A DNA stretch of 64,000 nucleotides from Parus major (lineage: Eukaryota; Chordata; Aves; Passeriformes; Paridae): positions 23,934,847 through 23,998,846 of the forward strand of contig NC_031771.1 in assembly GCF_001522545.3 (NCBI RefSeq), written 5' to 3'. A model generated the notes under the pieces. It did no database searches and had not been told where the DNA came from. It saw nothing but the letters and a program-made list of their open reading frames with translations. Shown here piece by piece: positions 37,201 through 50,960 of this stretch. Within the stretch, counting starts at the first letter, position 1. Each line of letters begins with the position of its first letter. Both the position numbers and the translations under genes were made by a program.

Positions 37201-40200
37201 CAAAATGAAAACAAAAAGGATTGTTGTATATAGGCTGATTTTTGCAAAAATCCATTTACAATCTCACTTTTATAACTTTATTTTGACTAATAATGAATAT
37301 ACTATATGGAAAAATGCTTTTATAGGGAAGAAAATTAAAAGTTCTGATTTTGAGCAAAATTTTCTGATGGAGAGATGATACAGGCTGCCTTCTCCCTAAC
37401 AAAAGTTGTCAACTCCCCGAAGACAAACTGCTGCCTGAGACCTTAATGAACTTTTCTGTCAGCAAAATAGCTGTTGTTTTGAGAAGAGCTGGGAGGAAAA
37501 AAACATAGTAAAAAAGCATTTGCTTTAGTTATTTTTTCAGAACAATTTATTTAGAAGTAACTAACTTTTTTGCCAAGTATTTGTTTCTGTATTGCCTAGG
37601 TATGGGCTAGTGGGGATCTAAAAATTGCAATGAGGGCAAATTTTAAAGCTTATTAGAAATTAACACTTCTGTATATAAAAAGTAGGAAAAGCATTAGAAT
37701 GAGTAACACATCTAGAAAGATTTTAAAAGTATCTCTGTGTTTAAAAGCAGCAAGAGTATTTTAAACATCTCTGGAATCTGTAGCATTTATAAGATCTATT
37801 TATTAGCTGCCACAAGCATAACACTTCTAAGAACGGATAAAACCATTTAAACATTTTCCAGGACTCCTGAGACCAAGATGTGTGCTTTGCATGTATATGT
37901 AAAGCATAAATGTGAATGTGTGTAAGTGCGTAGGAGGGAAGAACAATTTTCCCTTCTTCCTCTCAAGAGAATGCCTGAAATTTAATTGAGGTAAAATAAA
38001 TGTTCTTATCAGAAGGCACAATGGACCTTCCCAGTTGTTTGTGGCAGAGTTCAGGAGCCCTCCCCATGGCTTACTCTACCTTCCCCCACTTCAGATATTA
38101 ACCTGGACATCATGCCTTCCAAACATTAAATGAGCTGTGCGATGTTTTATTACATTTCTCATGTGGCTGAGCTTAGTGTGGCTTTTAAGTGTTCCTCGGT
38201 ATGCCGTGCTTACGCAAGTTATTTTCTGCTGTGGATTGTTGATGCTGCAGCAGCAGATAGAGTGATGTGCCTTGAATTCCAATGAGGAGAAGGCGTTGGT
38301 TTATTTGGGTTTTTTGAGTACAGAGTGAGTATCTTGAAAAGATTTGTAACTCAGATTTTTCTCTATTTTAGGCTTAAAGCATTAGAAATTATTTTTTTTA
38401 AGTGCTGCTGGGAAATATTTCTGTGTCTTTAGAAAGTAAAGTAATTTAAAATGTCATTATTTGTAAAGTATGCTTTTTATAAAAATCTCTTCTAGTTGGT
38501 GACTTATATTACATTCAGTGTGGATCTCCACAAAGAAAAGCTAGTTTTTATGAAACTGATATTTATGAAAAGGGACAAAAGCAATGGGTATAAAGTTTAC
38601 CGTCATGAAGTTGAATTGTAACTAAATTAGACTTGCTTTCATTGTAGTAAATTATTTCTGATCTTTTTCTGACAATTAGGGAAAATTTATAAGCAATGAG
38701 GTGGGCAATTGATGTGTCTATTTTCTCAAACTCCTTTAGGGGATTAAAACCTTTCAGTGTGTTCTATCCATCTGCTTATTTAGTGCTTGTATTATTGGAA
38801 TCAATCCTTTCCTCTTCCAGCAGTGATGCTTAGATCCCTAGTTCTTAAGGGTTGTGTATGAAACAGATTTTAAGGGATCCAGCCCTGATTAGAACAGTTA
38901 GCCTGTTAACGTCCTATGTATTTACAGTGGATTATTTGAAGGGAAGCAGGGGTTAAGTCAGCAGGTCTCTCAGCTTCCCCAGGGGTTAACCTGGCAGCCT
39001 GTTTGGCACACACAGGAGGGCTGACAGGTAGCAGGATTTGTCTAAGCAGTGTGCATGAGAGCCAACAAGGAAAACTGAATGCTCTGGATTAGTTTTGGAT
39101 TATGTTGTCAGAGTGAAGCCTGATGGACAAACTGCAGAGGAATAAAATGCAATCTGTTTGGGGAAAGAGACAGCGTGCATAGCTTTCATTTTTCAAGAAA
39201 TGACAAGAAAAATCATTAATAATTTGTAAATCCATGTCCATTAACTTTTCTCTTTGTTATCCCAAGACAGTCTTTTTAACATGATTTTGCCACTGTTCTA
39301 TAGCTCTTCTTTCTTGTGACAGATGGCACAATAAATATAAAATTGCAATATTATAGTACAAACCAAAGAGAAAATTATCTAGAAATCATAGCACTTGGAA
39401 TTGCTTAATGTGTAATATTGGGGGTGGGGAGAGGTCGTGTTTTTAATCTGTCTTTTTGTGCTGAAGGATACATTTGAATATAATTTACATATTTTGCTAT
39501 ACTATGTTTTCATTACTGTGTTCATAATTTACTTGAAAATATTGGAAGCAGCATTCCACATTTTTCCCACATTAAAAAAATGGAATAACAATATTATTAA
39601 CACTGTAGATTACCTGTTTTTTCTTCATCTGGTTATTCCATTCTTTCACTGCTCCTAGAGGAGAGGAAAAATATTTTAAAACAAATCAAACTACAAAACA
39701 ACAAGCCTCAACTTTTTTTTTCCCCAGTAGATAGAATTCCATCATTAAAATAGTGTTTGACCTTGCAAATATCACTTGGTTTGTTGAAAACTACTTCTTT
39801 GACAACAGAATGATTCTTGTCAATGAACTTGAGTCAGATTTGATTTTCAGGAGGTTACTTGGAGGGGGGAGGATGTGGGTGGGATCTTCTGCAATTCCTT
39901 TTTTACAATAAAAAAGAAGACGACTCCAAAAGAAAGCTAGCAAATAAGCACTTGAGGACCAAATAGAGCCAGGGAAAGACTGTAAAAAAGTATTGCAGAC
40001 TTACTCTTTGTTAGTCAAATATACAGAGTTGTTCATGGTTCTTGCACAGTGTCTTTTTTTTTACTAAAATTCCAAAAGCATTTCATGTTATCCTTAATGT
40101 ATCCTAATACAAGAAAAAGTGGTTCATCAGTTACAACTGTTGTTTGGATTTTGCTCTTGCTGAGGTGTTGACAGAATAAAACAATTTCATAAATGTATTA

Positions 40201-43200
40201 ATACTAGAATATTAATATTACAGGAGAATAACATTTATTACTATGATTCTTTTCTTCTGCTGATAGATTATCTAAATATAGTATCAATGCATTTGGTTTA
40301 GAAAGAATGGTCTGTGAATTTCCCTTGGTCAGTTTATATCTGCATGCAGATTTGGTGGCTATTCAGTATATTAAATGTGAAGTCAGGTTCATTTTCAATG
40401 AATATATGAAATGTGCATTAAGTTTGTCTCTTAATTAGTGATGTAAGAAAGATTTTGATGCTAGCATTTCCCCATCCATTATATTTTGCTAAAATGTGTT
40501 CTGTATATGAAAGTAGTCTTATTAGCTGTTTCATTTACTCAGTTCTTGAAAAGTAGGTAGAAAAAAATTTTTATGAGGAGCTGACTTTTACTTATCACTG
40601 TAGAATTTGTTTTTTGTTATTAAATCAGATTTGGCTATAAGTAATGTTGTATTTTCCCTTGCTGCAGTGAGGTCATCTGCATATATGACATCACAGCATC
40701 TCCATTAAATTATAAAGTGTAAATTTCATTGAATGTTGTTCTGATTAAAATTAATACAATTGGTTTTTGCAAGTTAAATTATAATTTCCAGTTGGCTAGT
40801 AGTGGTCTTGTTTAATAAGGGAAAAACAGAAGAATATTTTTGGGTTCACATTAAACCCTTTGTAGAAAATTTCTGGAGACTACCTCTTGGCTGAAATAAT
40901 GGGAAAGAAGTTGGCTCCCATGCCGCAGTCTTATCCCCTCAGTTTAAAACAGTGCAGTGGATGATGTAATGCAATATTGCTGTTTTAATATTAGATGTTA
41001 CACAAGTGTGTGTGCATAGGTGCATCAGCCTATTGGTAAAATAATTTCAGGGTATTTATCTTCCATATAATGCTATCCAAGTATTAGTTGGCTAGCTGGG
41101 AGTCTGAATAAGCAAGTGGTAAAAATACCTCTATAGAGTAAAATGTTTATGCAAACTCATGCTGAGTCCCCCCACCTCCTATATGCTGTTGGCTGACTCT
41201 CTAGGTCTTTAGAACTGCTTCCTTAATAGGAAACAACAGCACAGAGAAGAAATCAGTCTGGATTAATTTGGGTTATATTGCATGTCAAATTTCAAACCAT
41301 TAAATATTCTTTTACTATTAAGCATGTGCTTCATTGCTTGTCTGGCTCAGAGTGGCTGGATTTAGTCCTGGAAGCACTGTTGTTGCGGCATTTTGTGCAT
41401 AAAAGTCTTGTAGAATCCATGTAATCTCTCTGAGCTTCTCTTTGCCCTTGAAAATGGTATTACATAGAAGTTTTAGAGATTGAAAAATATGCTTTGGTAT
41501 TTTTATTCTGGATAAAAGTTAAATTATTTAATTTTATGTCATTGTCAGTGCTTATAACTAATCAAACTTTTCAAAAGCAGTAATATTGTATTTCCATGTA
41601 TAAACTTGTAATCAAGATGAAAGTTTTAGTGACATTACAAACCTTTGTTCTAGTTATGGCTCTTCTTCAAAAAGGCAAATGCTTATTATCTATTTCCAAA
41701 TGACTAAACATTAAGATTGGGATGGCAGTGTAGTTTTGTTTGTTTTACCTTAAAGATAAAAGTGTCTGGGGAAGTGTGCTAGAGTGGCAAAAAATGTGTT
41801 TAAAAGGAAAAAAAAAACTATTAATGGTTTGCTTTTTAACCAGTTGTCCACAATGAGCCATTTGGATTTCTTGCCTCCTTTTCCACCAAGATAAGTACTG
41901 CAAGTTCAGATTTTTCACTAATGTATATTGCCAACTTTGTTTATATACAAAAGAGCTAAGATAATTCACTTGTTTATTACTCCGTTTCTGTGGACACTCA
42001 CAATATCCATATTCAAATGCTGAAGTATTTGAACTAGTGAATATGCCTGTGACATTTTTCATGTTGCATGTTTCAAAAATAGCTTACAAACCTCTCCATA
42101 ATCTAGTTATCAATCGTAGTTGTCAAGAGGTTGTTACATTTGCTGCTGAAGTAGAGTGAAAACTCTACTCAAATCAAATGTGCAGATTAATTGGGACCAT
42201 GTATCAAAACTGAAGAAATATATATATATAAAACTTCTAGAAGAATTCCATTAGCAGCTGCTCACAGAAATGTAAAGCAGTTTCTAATAGTGAATGGTAG
42301 TCAAGACTTCAGTAGCAGTTTACTGAGAAAAGACATAATTTTCACTAGCACAGCATTTTGCAGTATATTTTAAATTAATCAATAAAGAATACTACCTAAG
42401 TAATGGCCACCAGGAGCTGCATGTTGCTGCAGTTCGTCCTTCCTGAAGACAGGTCTGTTCCAGGCTTGCATAATACTTCTCATAACTGATGGGAATAACA
42501 TTATATTTTGCTATGCCTGCAAATCATCACTTCATGGAATCCATACAAGAGAAATACTGTTAATTCTGTTACTCAGCTTTTAAGCTTGTCCACTTAGGTC
42601 TAAATTGTCTGACCAAATTTGGGTTAGTCATTTCTTCCTTTGTCATGAATTTATGGGAAGCAACAGAGTACAATAAAAAACTTCAGAATGCTCCTCTTTG
42701 TGACATTAGTAATAGCAGCTTTAGGAAAGCTTTAATATCCTGTTCCCTTTTCATACAGGAAAAGTTAGACAATAGCACATAGAAATATCTGAAATAATAA
42801 ATTATCAAGGACAGTACAGTTTTAATGGAAATAAATCCATAAAACTATTGCATATGTCTTCCTGTTCTAGGGGAATAAAAGTCAGCAAGACTTATTTTTT
42901 AGGTGTACACAAAAAAAACCCCTTCCAAGCTACTGAAAAATATGACCACAATATTGTTAGCTTTGCCGTAACATATAGTGATGCAAGGACTAAGTAAAAT
43001 GCCTGTTTTCCTTTAGCTGAATAGTTGTATATTGCATTTTAGGCTGCAATGTTCATCCTTCATTTTGTGAGGAATAAATTCCTTGTTGGTTCCAAACCTC
43101 ACCTCAAAAGCAGGATGTCTCAGTTCACATTGTCTGTAACTCAGTCTCCTGCTGGCTACTGGGATGTCCCTCTAGGCAATTCTTAGGCATAAGAACTACA

Positions 43201-45236
43201 ACTGTAGTCCTATTCTGCTGAAGTGCAGGTTGCATACAAAGGCTCTTTTTATCTCTACTTTCATATCATCAGGAGGGTGATCGAATATTCTGGTTTTCCT
43301 GCCAATGCTGGTATTTCAAAGACTGCTCTCTGGATGCAGTTTTTGTCTGGGGTATTATTATCAGGGATGTTGACATTTAAGATCTAGTTGCACTTGCAAT
43401 ACTGCAGCAAGAGCTGATGAATTCCCAGGGCTTGGTAAAGAGAGAAGGTTATATGAGCAGACAAGAGCTGTGCACTCACACATGAAGCAGTGCAAAGTGT
43501 CCTCTCTTGTGCTCTCCCTATTAGGATCCATGGCCTGCTGAGAGATGAGTTTTTAGCACATACACTAGAGTCTTGCACTCCATTTCTTATAAATTTATTT
43601 TTAATCTGACTTCCCAAGCAAAATCCCTCAAGAGCCACCTCAGAGCTGTGTAGTCTCAGAACTAGTGCTGAGAGCCATAGAGGAAGTGAAAGAACATTTC
43701 ATGTGTATTTGATGCCAGCACAGGTTCTGTGTCCCTCCAGTTCTGGAGAAAAAACACAGCCCTAATGATGTTGCAAGCTGAAAAGAGCTCATCTTTGAGA
43801 CTCCAGCACTTTCCAAGGTGGTGAGAGAGAGCACAGTTTTATCTATGAAAAGAGCAGATATGAAATTGTAGGGAGACAAAAATAGCATGAGCTAAACAAC
43901 TTACTACAGAAGTGAGAGAGTTCTTGTCTCTCTCCTTCCTTGTTCTCCTCTTACTGTATTCTTTGAAAAGGGTGATCCCCAAAATACTTTTCACAAGGTC
44001 ACATTTTTTTTCTGACTCAGCTCACAAGAAAACCCTTTAGAATACAGTCATGAAATATCACACTGAAACTTGTTACAGGAAAGAGCTCTCCATTTTTCAC
44101 ACACAAATTGATGCTGCAAGGCTCCTCTGGACTACAGCTGGAAGTCCTTTTCTGGTTTTGATTTTTCCTTTGAATTTTAAGTGTTAAATCTCACATATTT
44201 CCCAAATGTTTTTCTCTTTATTATCTTCTTCCTGAGACTGAATCCATAATGTGCTTCCTTCTAATCTCTGCCTCTAAACATAAACACACAGTACATATTT
44301 AGTTGATAGAAGTTTGCAAGTCGTAAGGGTGCATGGATGATGCATCTCTACTTTGTCCCTTAGCCTTGTGACATTTCTTAGTATATGCAGGACTAGGAGA
44401 TACTGAGAGAGATCAGTGTTTCAGTATTAGCTTTTTTTATACATATAGCAGTCTTCCTACATTTACAGGTCACCTAAACTACTTAAGCAGTGACATCCAG
44501 TGCACAGGTTTGAGAGGGCTTGCAGGGTTAATTCTGTCATTACTGTGTTGACATGAGGCATGTTACAGCTTTCAGCTGAAAATGTTACTTGTAATCTTTT
44601 AATCCCAAATTAGGTCAACATTTTATCAAGTTAATCTAACATGAAGATTAATTAGGCTAGTTAACACACGCACAGAGGTTATTTGTTTTGAGTCTACATT
44701 TAATCAAGGAGTTAGTCCTTAATACAATAGACAGCCTCTCCCCTGCCCCCTAACCCGAGCTACAGCTCATTCCATCATTGTGATATCATGCACAGTTTAG
44801 GACATAAAATTCAGAAAAGGAAAAATTTGATTTCTTATTCACTTCACCTACAATCCCTTGTAGCATGAGAGAGATGGATTTTCAAAAATTGTATCATTTT
44901 GCAAAGCTAAATCCATCATGGGTGGTTTTTCCCAGGAAAAAATGCAATTAATATTACAATGCTCTGAAATTTGTTTTTACGTAACTCTAGAGCATTCTGA
45001 GATCATTCTTCATCTAAGAATTATCAGCATTTGAAATACAGAAGATGCATGATGTTTTCTAAAGCAAGATTGATGCTACCATTAAATCCTTAAGGCTACA
45101 AAATGCAGAATGGTGGAAAAAAAGAAGGTTAAGATAAATGTGCCAGGCAAAATGGAAATTTTATCAGGAGAGTTTCTTGCATCTGCATTGGAGTTTCTCT
45201 CAAAATCAGACTCTCTCAACAGCTAAAACTATGTCT
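34229..45236. other. Unique noncoding sequence
   Basis: No gene recognised over 11 kb, and no clear mobile element. Small features include a 12-bp direct duplication (GTATACATAAAA) at about 34355-34378, an 8-bp-stem hairpin with a GAAA loop at 42150-42169 and a short TA run at 42221-42232. Parts of 36880-37200, 38090-38300, 39150-39360, 40640-40790 and 44600-44730 read like conserved noncoding sequence; only the 38.1-kb case is listed separately. Confidence 0.5.
38091..38300. promoter_or_regulatory. Candidate conserved noncoding element
   Basis: Five CpGs (38140, 38197, 38205, 38213, 38294) survive in 160 bp of an otherwise CpG-poor region, with mixed-complexity sequence and no repeat identity. 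The longest ORF (38091-38282, minus) has no recognisable motif. CpG retention without coding can mark unmethylated regulatory DNA, an element under constraint, or simply young sequence. Chance cannot be excluded. Confidence 0.25.
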
Positions 45237-45325
45237 GCTAGGGCACTCACCTGAGACATAAGAACCCTGGTTTGGACTACAGCTACTGCTTTGCAGCAGA
45301 TTTTTGACTCAGTCTCAGATAAATT
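45237..45325 (+). repeat. Possible ancient tRNA-derived SINE fragment
   Basis: The string CTAGGGCACTCACCTGAGA, then AAGAACCCTGGTTTGGACTAC, then GCTTTGCAGCAGATTTTTGAC follows a tRNA-like amniote SINE pattern I recall: 'agggcactcacctggga', a B-box-like GGTTcgA.TcC, then 'ctgctctgcagcaga'. The B-box equivalent is at about 45269-45279 and is mutated. The A box to the left is not clear. If correct, it is an old, inert fossil. The same bases give a perfect minus-strand splice donor (CTCAG|GTGAGTG), which is explained by the repeat rather than by a gene. Confidence 0.35.
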
Positions 45326-48300
45326 TAAGTAAACAGCAGACAACTAAAAACTATAAGAAAAAGGAAATTTGTCCACTTTGTAAAGTATTTACCATTCTGA
45401 AAATTGTTTCCCAGCATCCTCAGTTTTGTAGGTACATCTCTGCAGTTAAGAAAAACTGTCCTTGACAGTAGTGAAAGTAGTATTTTCACTGGAGCAGGAT
45501 GTCTTTTAATAACAAATTTTATTTCTACTAGAAGCTTGGAATTACCTGCTGCATTCATGCAGTCTTGTTTTTGTTACCCAAAAAACTTGTTGCTCTTGTG
45601 GTCTTTTAAAAAGAAAAATGGCATAAGCAGAGTGGAATAAAGAACTTGGCTGTTTTCTTTCTTTAACATTTTCATGCTATATACCTTCTAGTATCTCTTA
45701 TTATAACCTTTATAATTTTATCTCTTAGTATAGTTACTTTCAAATTAAATATCAAAAAGGAGGAAAGAGAAGGCAGTTTGTATAGAGGGAGGTGGCATAA
45801 ATCTGCTAACAGGGGTCATTAGACCGGACAAATGCCTTTCTCCCCTGAGTTTCCTAGATAAGGAGAACCTATCTAGTAGTTAAAAATTCCAAGAGTCATT
45901 CTGGATAGCATTACCGACCCCCCTGGGTGTTGCTGCAGAGTTCATGCCCTGTTTCATCAAATACTCAGTGACATTCACCAGGGGCCATGCTAATTATAGG
46001 GATTTAGCAGACAATGTCTAAGAACATTTCATCATAAAATAGCATGTCTTTGTCTACAAGTATTGGTTTGTTGATGTGCTAAGTTAGCAAAAAACTGGAG
46101 GTAAAATGATTCTGCAGTTTGTTAGTGTACCTTTATAGCAACATTAATCAACATATTGAAATGTTAAGGTACAATCTCCCCTGTGTTTAGTGCCAGCAGT
46201 ACAGTGCTGTTTTGCAATTACATGGAGGAGAAAGGATCAAGGTAGCTTAAAAATTCATGGATTATACATTAGTTCAATGTCTTCTAGCCCAATTGTTTTA
46301 ATGAGCTACATGGTTGATTCACTATAAAACATTTGTCTTTTACTTATGCCAGACCACTTCAGTACTCTCTCAACTGAAATCAGGTGGGAGGGGACAGTGT
46401 AAAGTAAGGGATGCAAATAAAACTTTCATTTTGCTTCACTGCAAGTTGCTTGATTGTCAGAGTGCAAAGCTTGTCATTACAGAGTGAAGTCCCTTATTCG
46501 AGGCTAAGTGCAGAAGCAGACATAAAAAAAGTTAGCTTCACCTGAGTGCAAGGCATAGGCTTTCCTTGTACAATATACAGGGACAGGGTGTCTCAGAAAG
46601 CTGTAAAACAGCCAGCTTCTGAACAGCCTACTCTACTCACCTCAAAAGGCTGTGAAGAAAAATACCTTTTATAACCCTCCTGGCAGAGAGGGGCTTAGTC
46701 CCAGAGGTCACATTGCCATTGTCACTGAAAGCCTCTCTGGGATGTCGCTACATGACTCACTTGCAAAATGTTGACAGTGACAGTGTGGTGTCTTCAGTGT
46801 TTGGGTCCCACTCTGGCCCAGTCATTGTGGAACTCTCCATACCCATGTTTTAACTCTATTTTTGAAAGTGAAAAATTCCAGCAGAAAATATACATTGTCC
46901 CACTCACAGTAGCTTATAGGATGGTGCCCTGTACTATCCAGGTAGCTGGTGGACAGGAGGGTCACACCAGTACCGCTCTGATTCTAAGAATACCCCAAGC
47001 TGGGTGTTCTGTTGAAAACTTATATCACAAATTTATTTCTCCATCAGATCCATAAGGGGATTTATAGAAGAGGGTTTATTTACATAATTTGAAGGATTCT
47101 AGGGATTGTACAAAACCTAATCTAATTTTCTGTTTCCTGTATATAATATAGTTTGTACGTATTACACTTAGTTTCTATATTATGGAATAACTTGAAATTA
47201 GCAGTCGGTATCTCTCTCTGACACACATATTTCTATTTACACATTGAAATGCATTAAAATTAATCCATCTTTTTACAGTAGTTATTATTGGTTTATTAAG
47301 CATTTATGTAAGGATGTGTCCTGTCAGTCAGGATGGACTCAGTTGCAGAGGCACAGTACAGTACAGACATTATAAAACTAATATTCCTCCCTTTTAATGG
47401 CAGCAGCAATCACAAATAATTACTTGATTAATAAAAACTTTGGAGTGGACTCGGTAGACTTTAAGAGGACATAAAATTAGATTTTATGAAAGCATATGTA
47501 TGTTCAGTTCTATCAGAAATTAACTCAACCACCTACCAACCACCTTGGGAGAATAACTTCAGGTTGGCAAAAATCCATCAGATATTTTAATGACAACACA
47601 AATAGTAGTGAGAGAAATAGGAACAAATGATGAAGCAGAAGAATTTGAATTAACAAATAGCTAGTGAGAAAGCCACCAAAACCTGGTGCACAGCATAGAA
47701 ATGTCCTATCTTTGAATTTCAGGAATGTTTGACTTTGCTAGTGGATGTCTTGATCATCAGGCAGATATTGCTGTTTCTTCCTACTCCCCCCATCCCCCTA
47801 CTCTTTCTTCGCCTTTATTTCTCCTATTATTAACATCTTTTCTGCACAGAGGTTCATCTCATTTGCCTATTTATTCTTTTCTGAGAGTGGTTTGTAGGAG
47901 GCATTTATCTCATGCTCTATGTTGTAGCATTTGTTTGCAGAGCTTCAAGGGTGCAGGCAACACTGATCTCCAAGATATGACTCTGCACTGGTGTGCACAA
48001 AGTGTTTCAAGCCATTGGGACACTTTCTGTATCTTCACTGCAGCTTTCCTAAAGGGTTTAAGTGAGAAGAGTCTTTATGTCCCCTTGTTCTCCAAAGCAA
48101 AGAACCTCTAGTTCTGACATGGTAAGATATATAAATAGTTAAGGACTTGGTAGCAGACAGGAAGGAGAACTTCTGAAGCCTGTTCTCATCCTTCTGCATT
48201 CACACAGCATATAACAGCTTTTGTTTACTTTGTCTGTTTTATGGTGCCTGACACATAAGTTTAAATAACATAACATATAATTCTTGTAAGGATCTTTTAC

Positions 48301-49429
48301 ACTTATATCCTTTTGATTAGATGGTTGGAAATAGGAGATGTTTAGTTCCATGGAAACTGAACTCCCAACTGCATTTGTATCTCTAGCCTCCTTTTAAAAA
48401 ATCTTCTTGCAATATCCTATTACTGTGATTTCTTTTCTTTTTAACTGTGGGGGAAAGGCAGAACACTTCTAGCGAGCTCAGTGAAGCTGTCAAATAAATG
48501 CATTGGCAGACATGTTAGTGTTTAATGGCTCCATGAAGTGTTACTGACAATTCTAATCATAGAAGTTTTTGCAGATACACTCAAACCCAGACCATGCAAG
48601 GTGAGATCACATAATCACACCAGGTTTCATTTTGCAAAGTTCTTTGTTGTTTGGGATTTGGTTGGAATTTTTTGTTTGGTTATTGTTTTTTTATTGTTTT
48701 TTTTTTAATTAAAAAGCCTCTACTGAGCATATTTGGAGATGTAAGAGCTTATTACAGTTTTATGTGATTTTTATTTTTAATGCAAAAGACCATACAGTGA
48801 AAATGCTAAGAGTCCCTGGGGAGTGGAAGTGATTTCTAAATTACGGTGCTGAGAAGTCACTGCTTTAGTTAATAAATCAGAGAATAGTTCAAAGACATAC
48901 AGATTTATATTATTTGTATTTCCTCCTAAAATATTTTATTATTGTTGTCTACATAGAGCAGAGACTTTGATAAGTTTGTAAGTCACTATTTTGCTCTTTT
49001 GAGAAATGAACATTGTAGATGAAGTTTTCTTCCTGGAGATGGTCCTAAAGAGAACACCCACTTGTTTTTATAAGAGTGCTAGGGAGGCTGTTCTTAGTTA
49101 TACTCTAGTACAAATAGCCTAGCACATAGAACCCTGTGTAAAGGGAATGTACACAGTTTTATGAATGGGATTTTTCTAAACCCTTCTGAAGTTAAAAGGA
49201 GTGCAAAACATGTATTTAAAAAAATAAGGCGATAAAAAGATTAAAAAAGGGATAATCTCCAAAGCCTTTTTCCTGTGAGTATTTTTAAAGGGTAGAACCA
49301 TTTCAAATGCTCACTCACCTATAGGATATAGATTTATTTTTTCCAAACTAACTTATTGTTTCAGTATGTGTGCTTAATGGGCTTCTGTGACATGAAAGTG
49401 CTACTTTCATGGGACTCATTGTCTTCATC

Positions 49430-49625
49430 TCTTCCGGCTGTCCTTTAAGTCAATATTAGTTTATAGAGAAGTGCCACAGTGCAATTAATTTGTCCTTCAA
49501 AGAATTCAGATTAATAAATCAGTCTCTTTCTCCCTCTCCTCCTCTCTTTTTCTGCACGCTTCGTGGTGAGGTAAACATTAGCGACAGCCAAAACTCAAAA
49601 GACTGAAAGATCTAATTCAGAAAGG
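49430..49625. promoter_or_regulatory. Candidate conserved noncoding element
   Basis: Four CpGs (49435, 49557, 49562, 49582) and several TAAT cores (for example AATTAATTTG at 49483-49492 and ATTAATAAAT at 49510-49519) lie in noncoding sequence of good complexity, with a pyrimidine tract between. No ORF and no repeat match is seen. This is an inference from style only. Confidence 0.22.
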
Positions 49626-50700
49626 GCTCCCCAAACAGGATACTTATCTTAAACATACAAATTGATCTTAACCTTTGCAAGTTTACCTTTTTCCATGTGC
49701 CATTTTCTTTCTACCTTATTCAGAGTATGCTTCTTACCCTCATACCTTTTTTTTAAAATAGTTCTTTTTGTTTAATATGATTGAAATCATTCTTTTCGAA
49801 ACTCATCCAGTCTTACTATACAGAGAAAATGCAAACAACTTCTGGATTCATTAAAGCTCAGGTAAATATTTTTCTGCCTCTCTGTGACTTCCAGTAGTCC
49901 TCTTTAACTCTCTGTTTTGCTGAAATCTTTCCCCACATATCAGAGAGGCTAACAATCTCCTCTGCATAGGCTACTGTCTTCAGATCTTGTTAGTTCTTGG
50001 GAACCCCAGGGAGACACCAAGTGTCAGGTTGTGAATGAAGTAGGCTACCAGAGAAGGTGACAGGTCAGAGGCATGCACCTCATTTGTCACATCACACTTT
50101 AAGATCAGGGCATATATTAGGTCAGGTAACTCACTAGGTCAGGTTGGGGGCTATGGATTCTCTTGAGGTTTATAAGGTAGAAAGGAGAATGGAATTGAAA
50201 GTATTGGGGGGAAAAAAAGAAAAAGTTGGGGAAAAAAGAACAGACACATCTCAAAGGACAGAGGAAAATTGTCTTAGAACAGGAAGAGCCAAGTTTCTCA
50301 GAATTTTTTCAGAAATCTTTGACTCTTTCACTGATCTCTACCTTCATCTGTAATCCCTTATTTCTCAGACTCCTTTGGCTCTGTCCTATGACTCCAGTGA
50401 AATTTGCACCCTCCTTTAAATCTGATTCTCATTATGCCATGTGGGAAGCTAACAGTAGGGAGAAGGTGTTGCCATCACTTCTTCTCTCCTACTTTATTTA
50501 GAAATGAAGTGGGTTTTTGCAAACCTTTCATTCTTCTTGTCCCTTCTTCCAGGAGTACAAACAGAATTTTGTTCTGTACAGTAGCACATAGGCAAATGTG
50601 TAGCATTTGCTAAGCAAAAAGACAGTAGCAAATAAGACATAAGGAACATACTACTGTGTTAAATTTCCAAGTTTCAGTGTTCCCAGGTTTGCTTTGATCT

Positions 50701-50717
50701 GGGAGGGGAAGGGAGGG
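50701..50717 (+). other. G-quadruplex-forming motif
   Basis: Four G runs of 3, 4, 3 and 3 with loops of 1, 2 and 1 nt form a compact quadruplex motif on the plus strand. It lies 260 bp from the SINE at 50961. No promoter signals accompany it. Confidence 0.75.
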
Positions 50718-50960
50718 TGTTGTTTTGAGGGCTAGAGAACCAGCATTTCTGAATGCAAAGATGGGAATTATTCTGTTTTGAATCCACTCCTGGGGCTGTT
50801 ACTGTGGAATAAGTAGTAAGTGATAATAGCAGTAAGTCTTACAAATGCTCTGCAGTTGGTGCTGCATCCTGATGAAATACACCTAGTGAAACCTATCATT
50901 CCACCAAATGAATATTTGACATGTGGGATTATTACTAGACTGGGATAATTTTCAGCCTTT

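Larger units (their letters stand above)
45326..50960. other. Unique noncoding sequence
   Basis: No gene recognised. The 128-codon ORF at 47725-48111 shows no domain. A minus-strand acceptor-like TATTTTTCTTCACAG and donor TTTTGAG|GTGAGTAG near 46630-46660 are only 9 nt apart and probably coincidental. 48655-48715 is T-rich simple sequence with TTTG units. 45900-46260 is a mixed-complexity stretch that may be conserved. Confidence 0.5.

Noticed and set aside
42150..42169. 8-bp hairpin with a GAAA loop
   Set aside because: Such short stems are expected many times by chance in 64 kb, and no RNA context supports it.
45241..45256. Perfect minus-strand splice donor CTCAG|GTGAGTG
   Set aside because: Explained better as part of a tRNA-like SINE block (AGGGCACTCACCTGAG); no matching exon upstream.
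47725..48111. 128-codon ORF on the plus strand with a Leu-rich stretch
   Set aside because: The hydrophobic run comes from a pyrimidine-rich stretch. No family motif, and no splice or promoter signals that fit.
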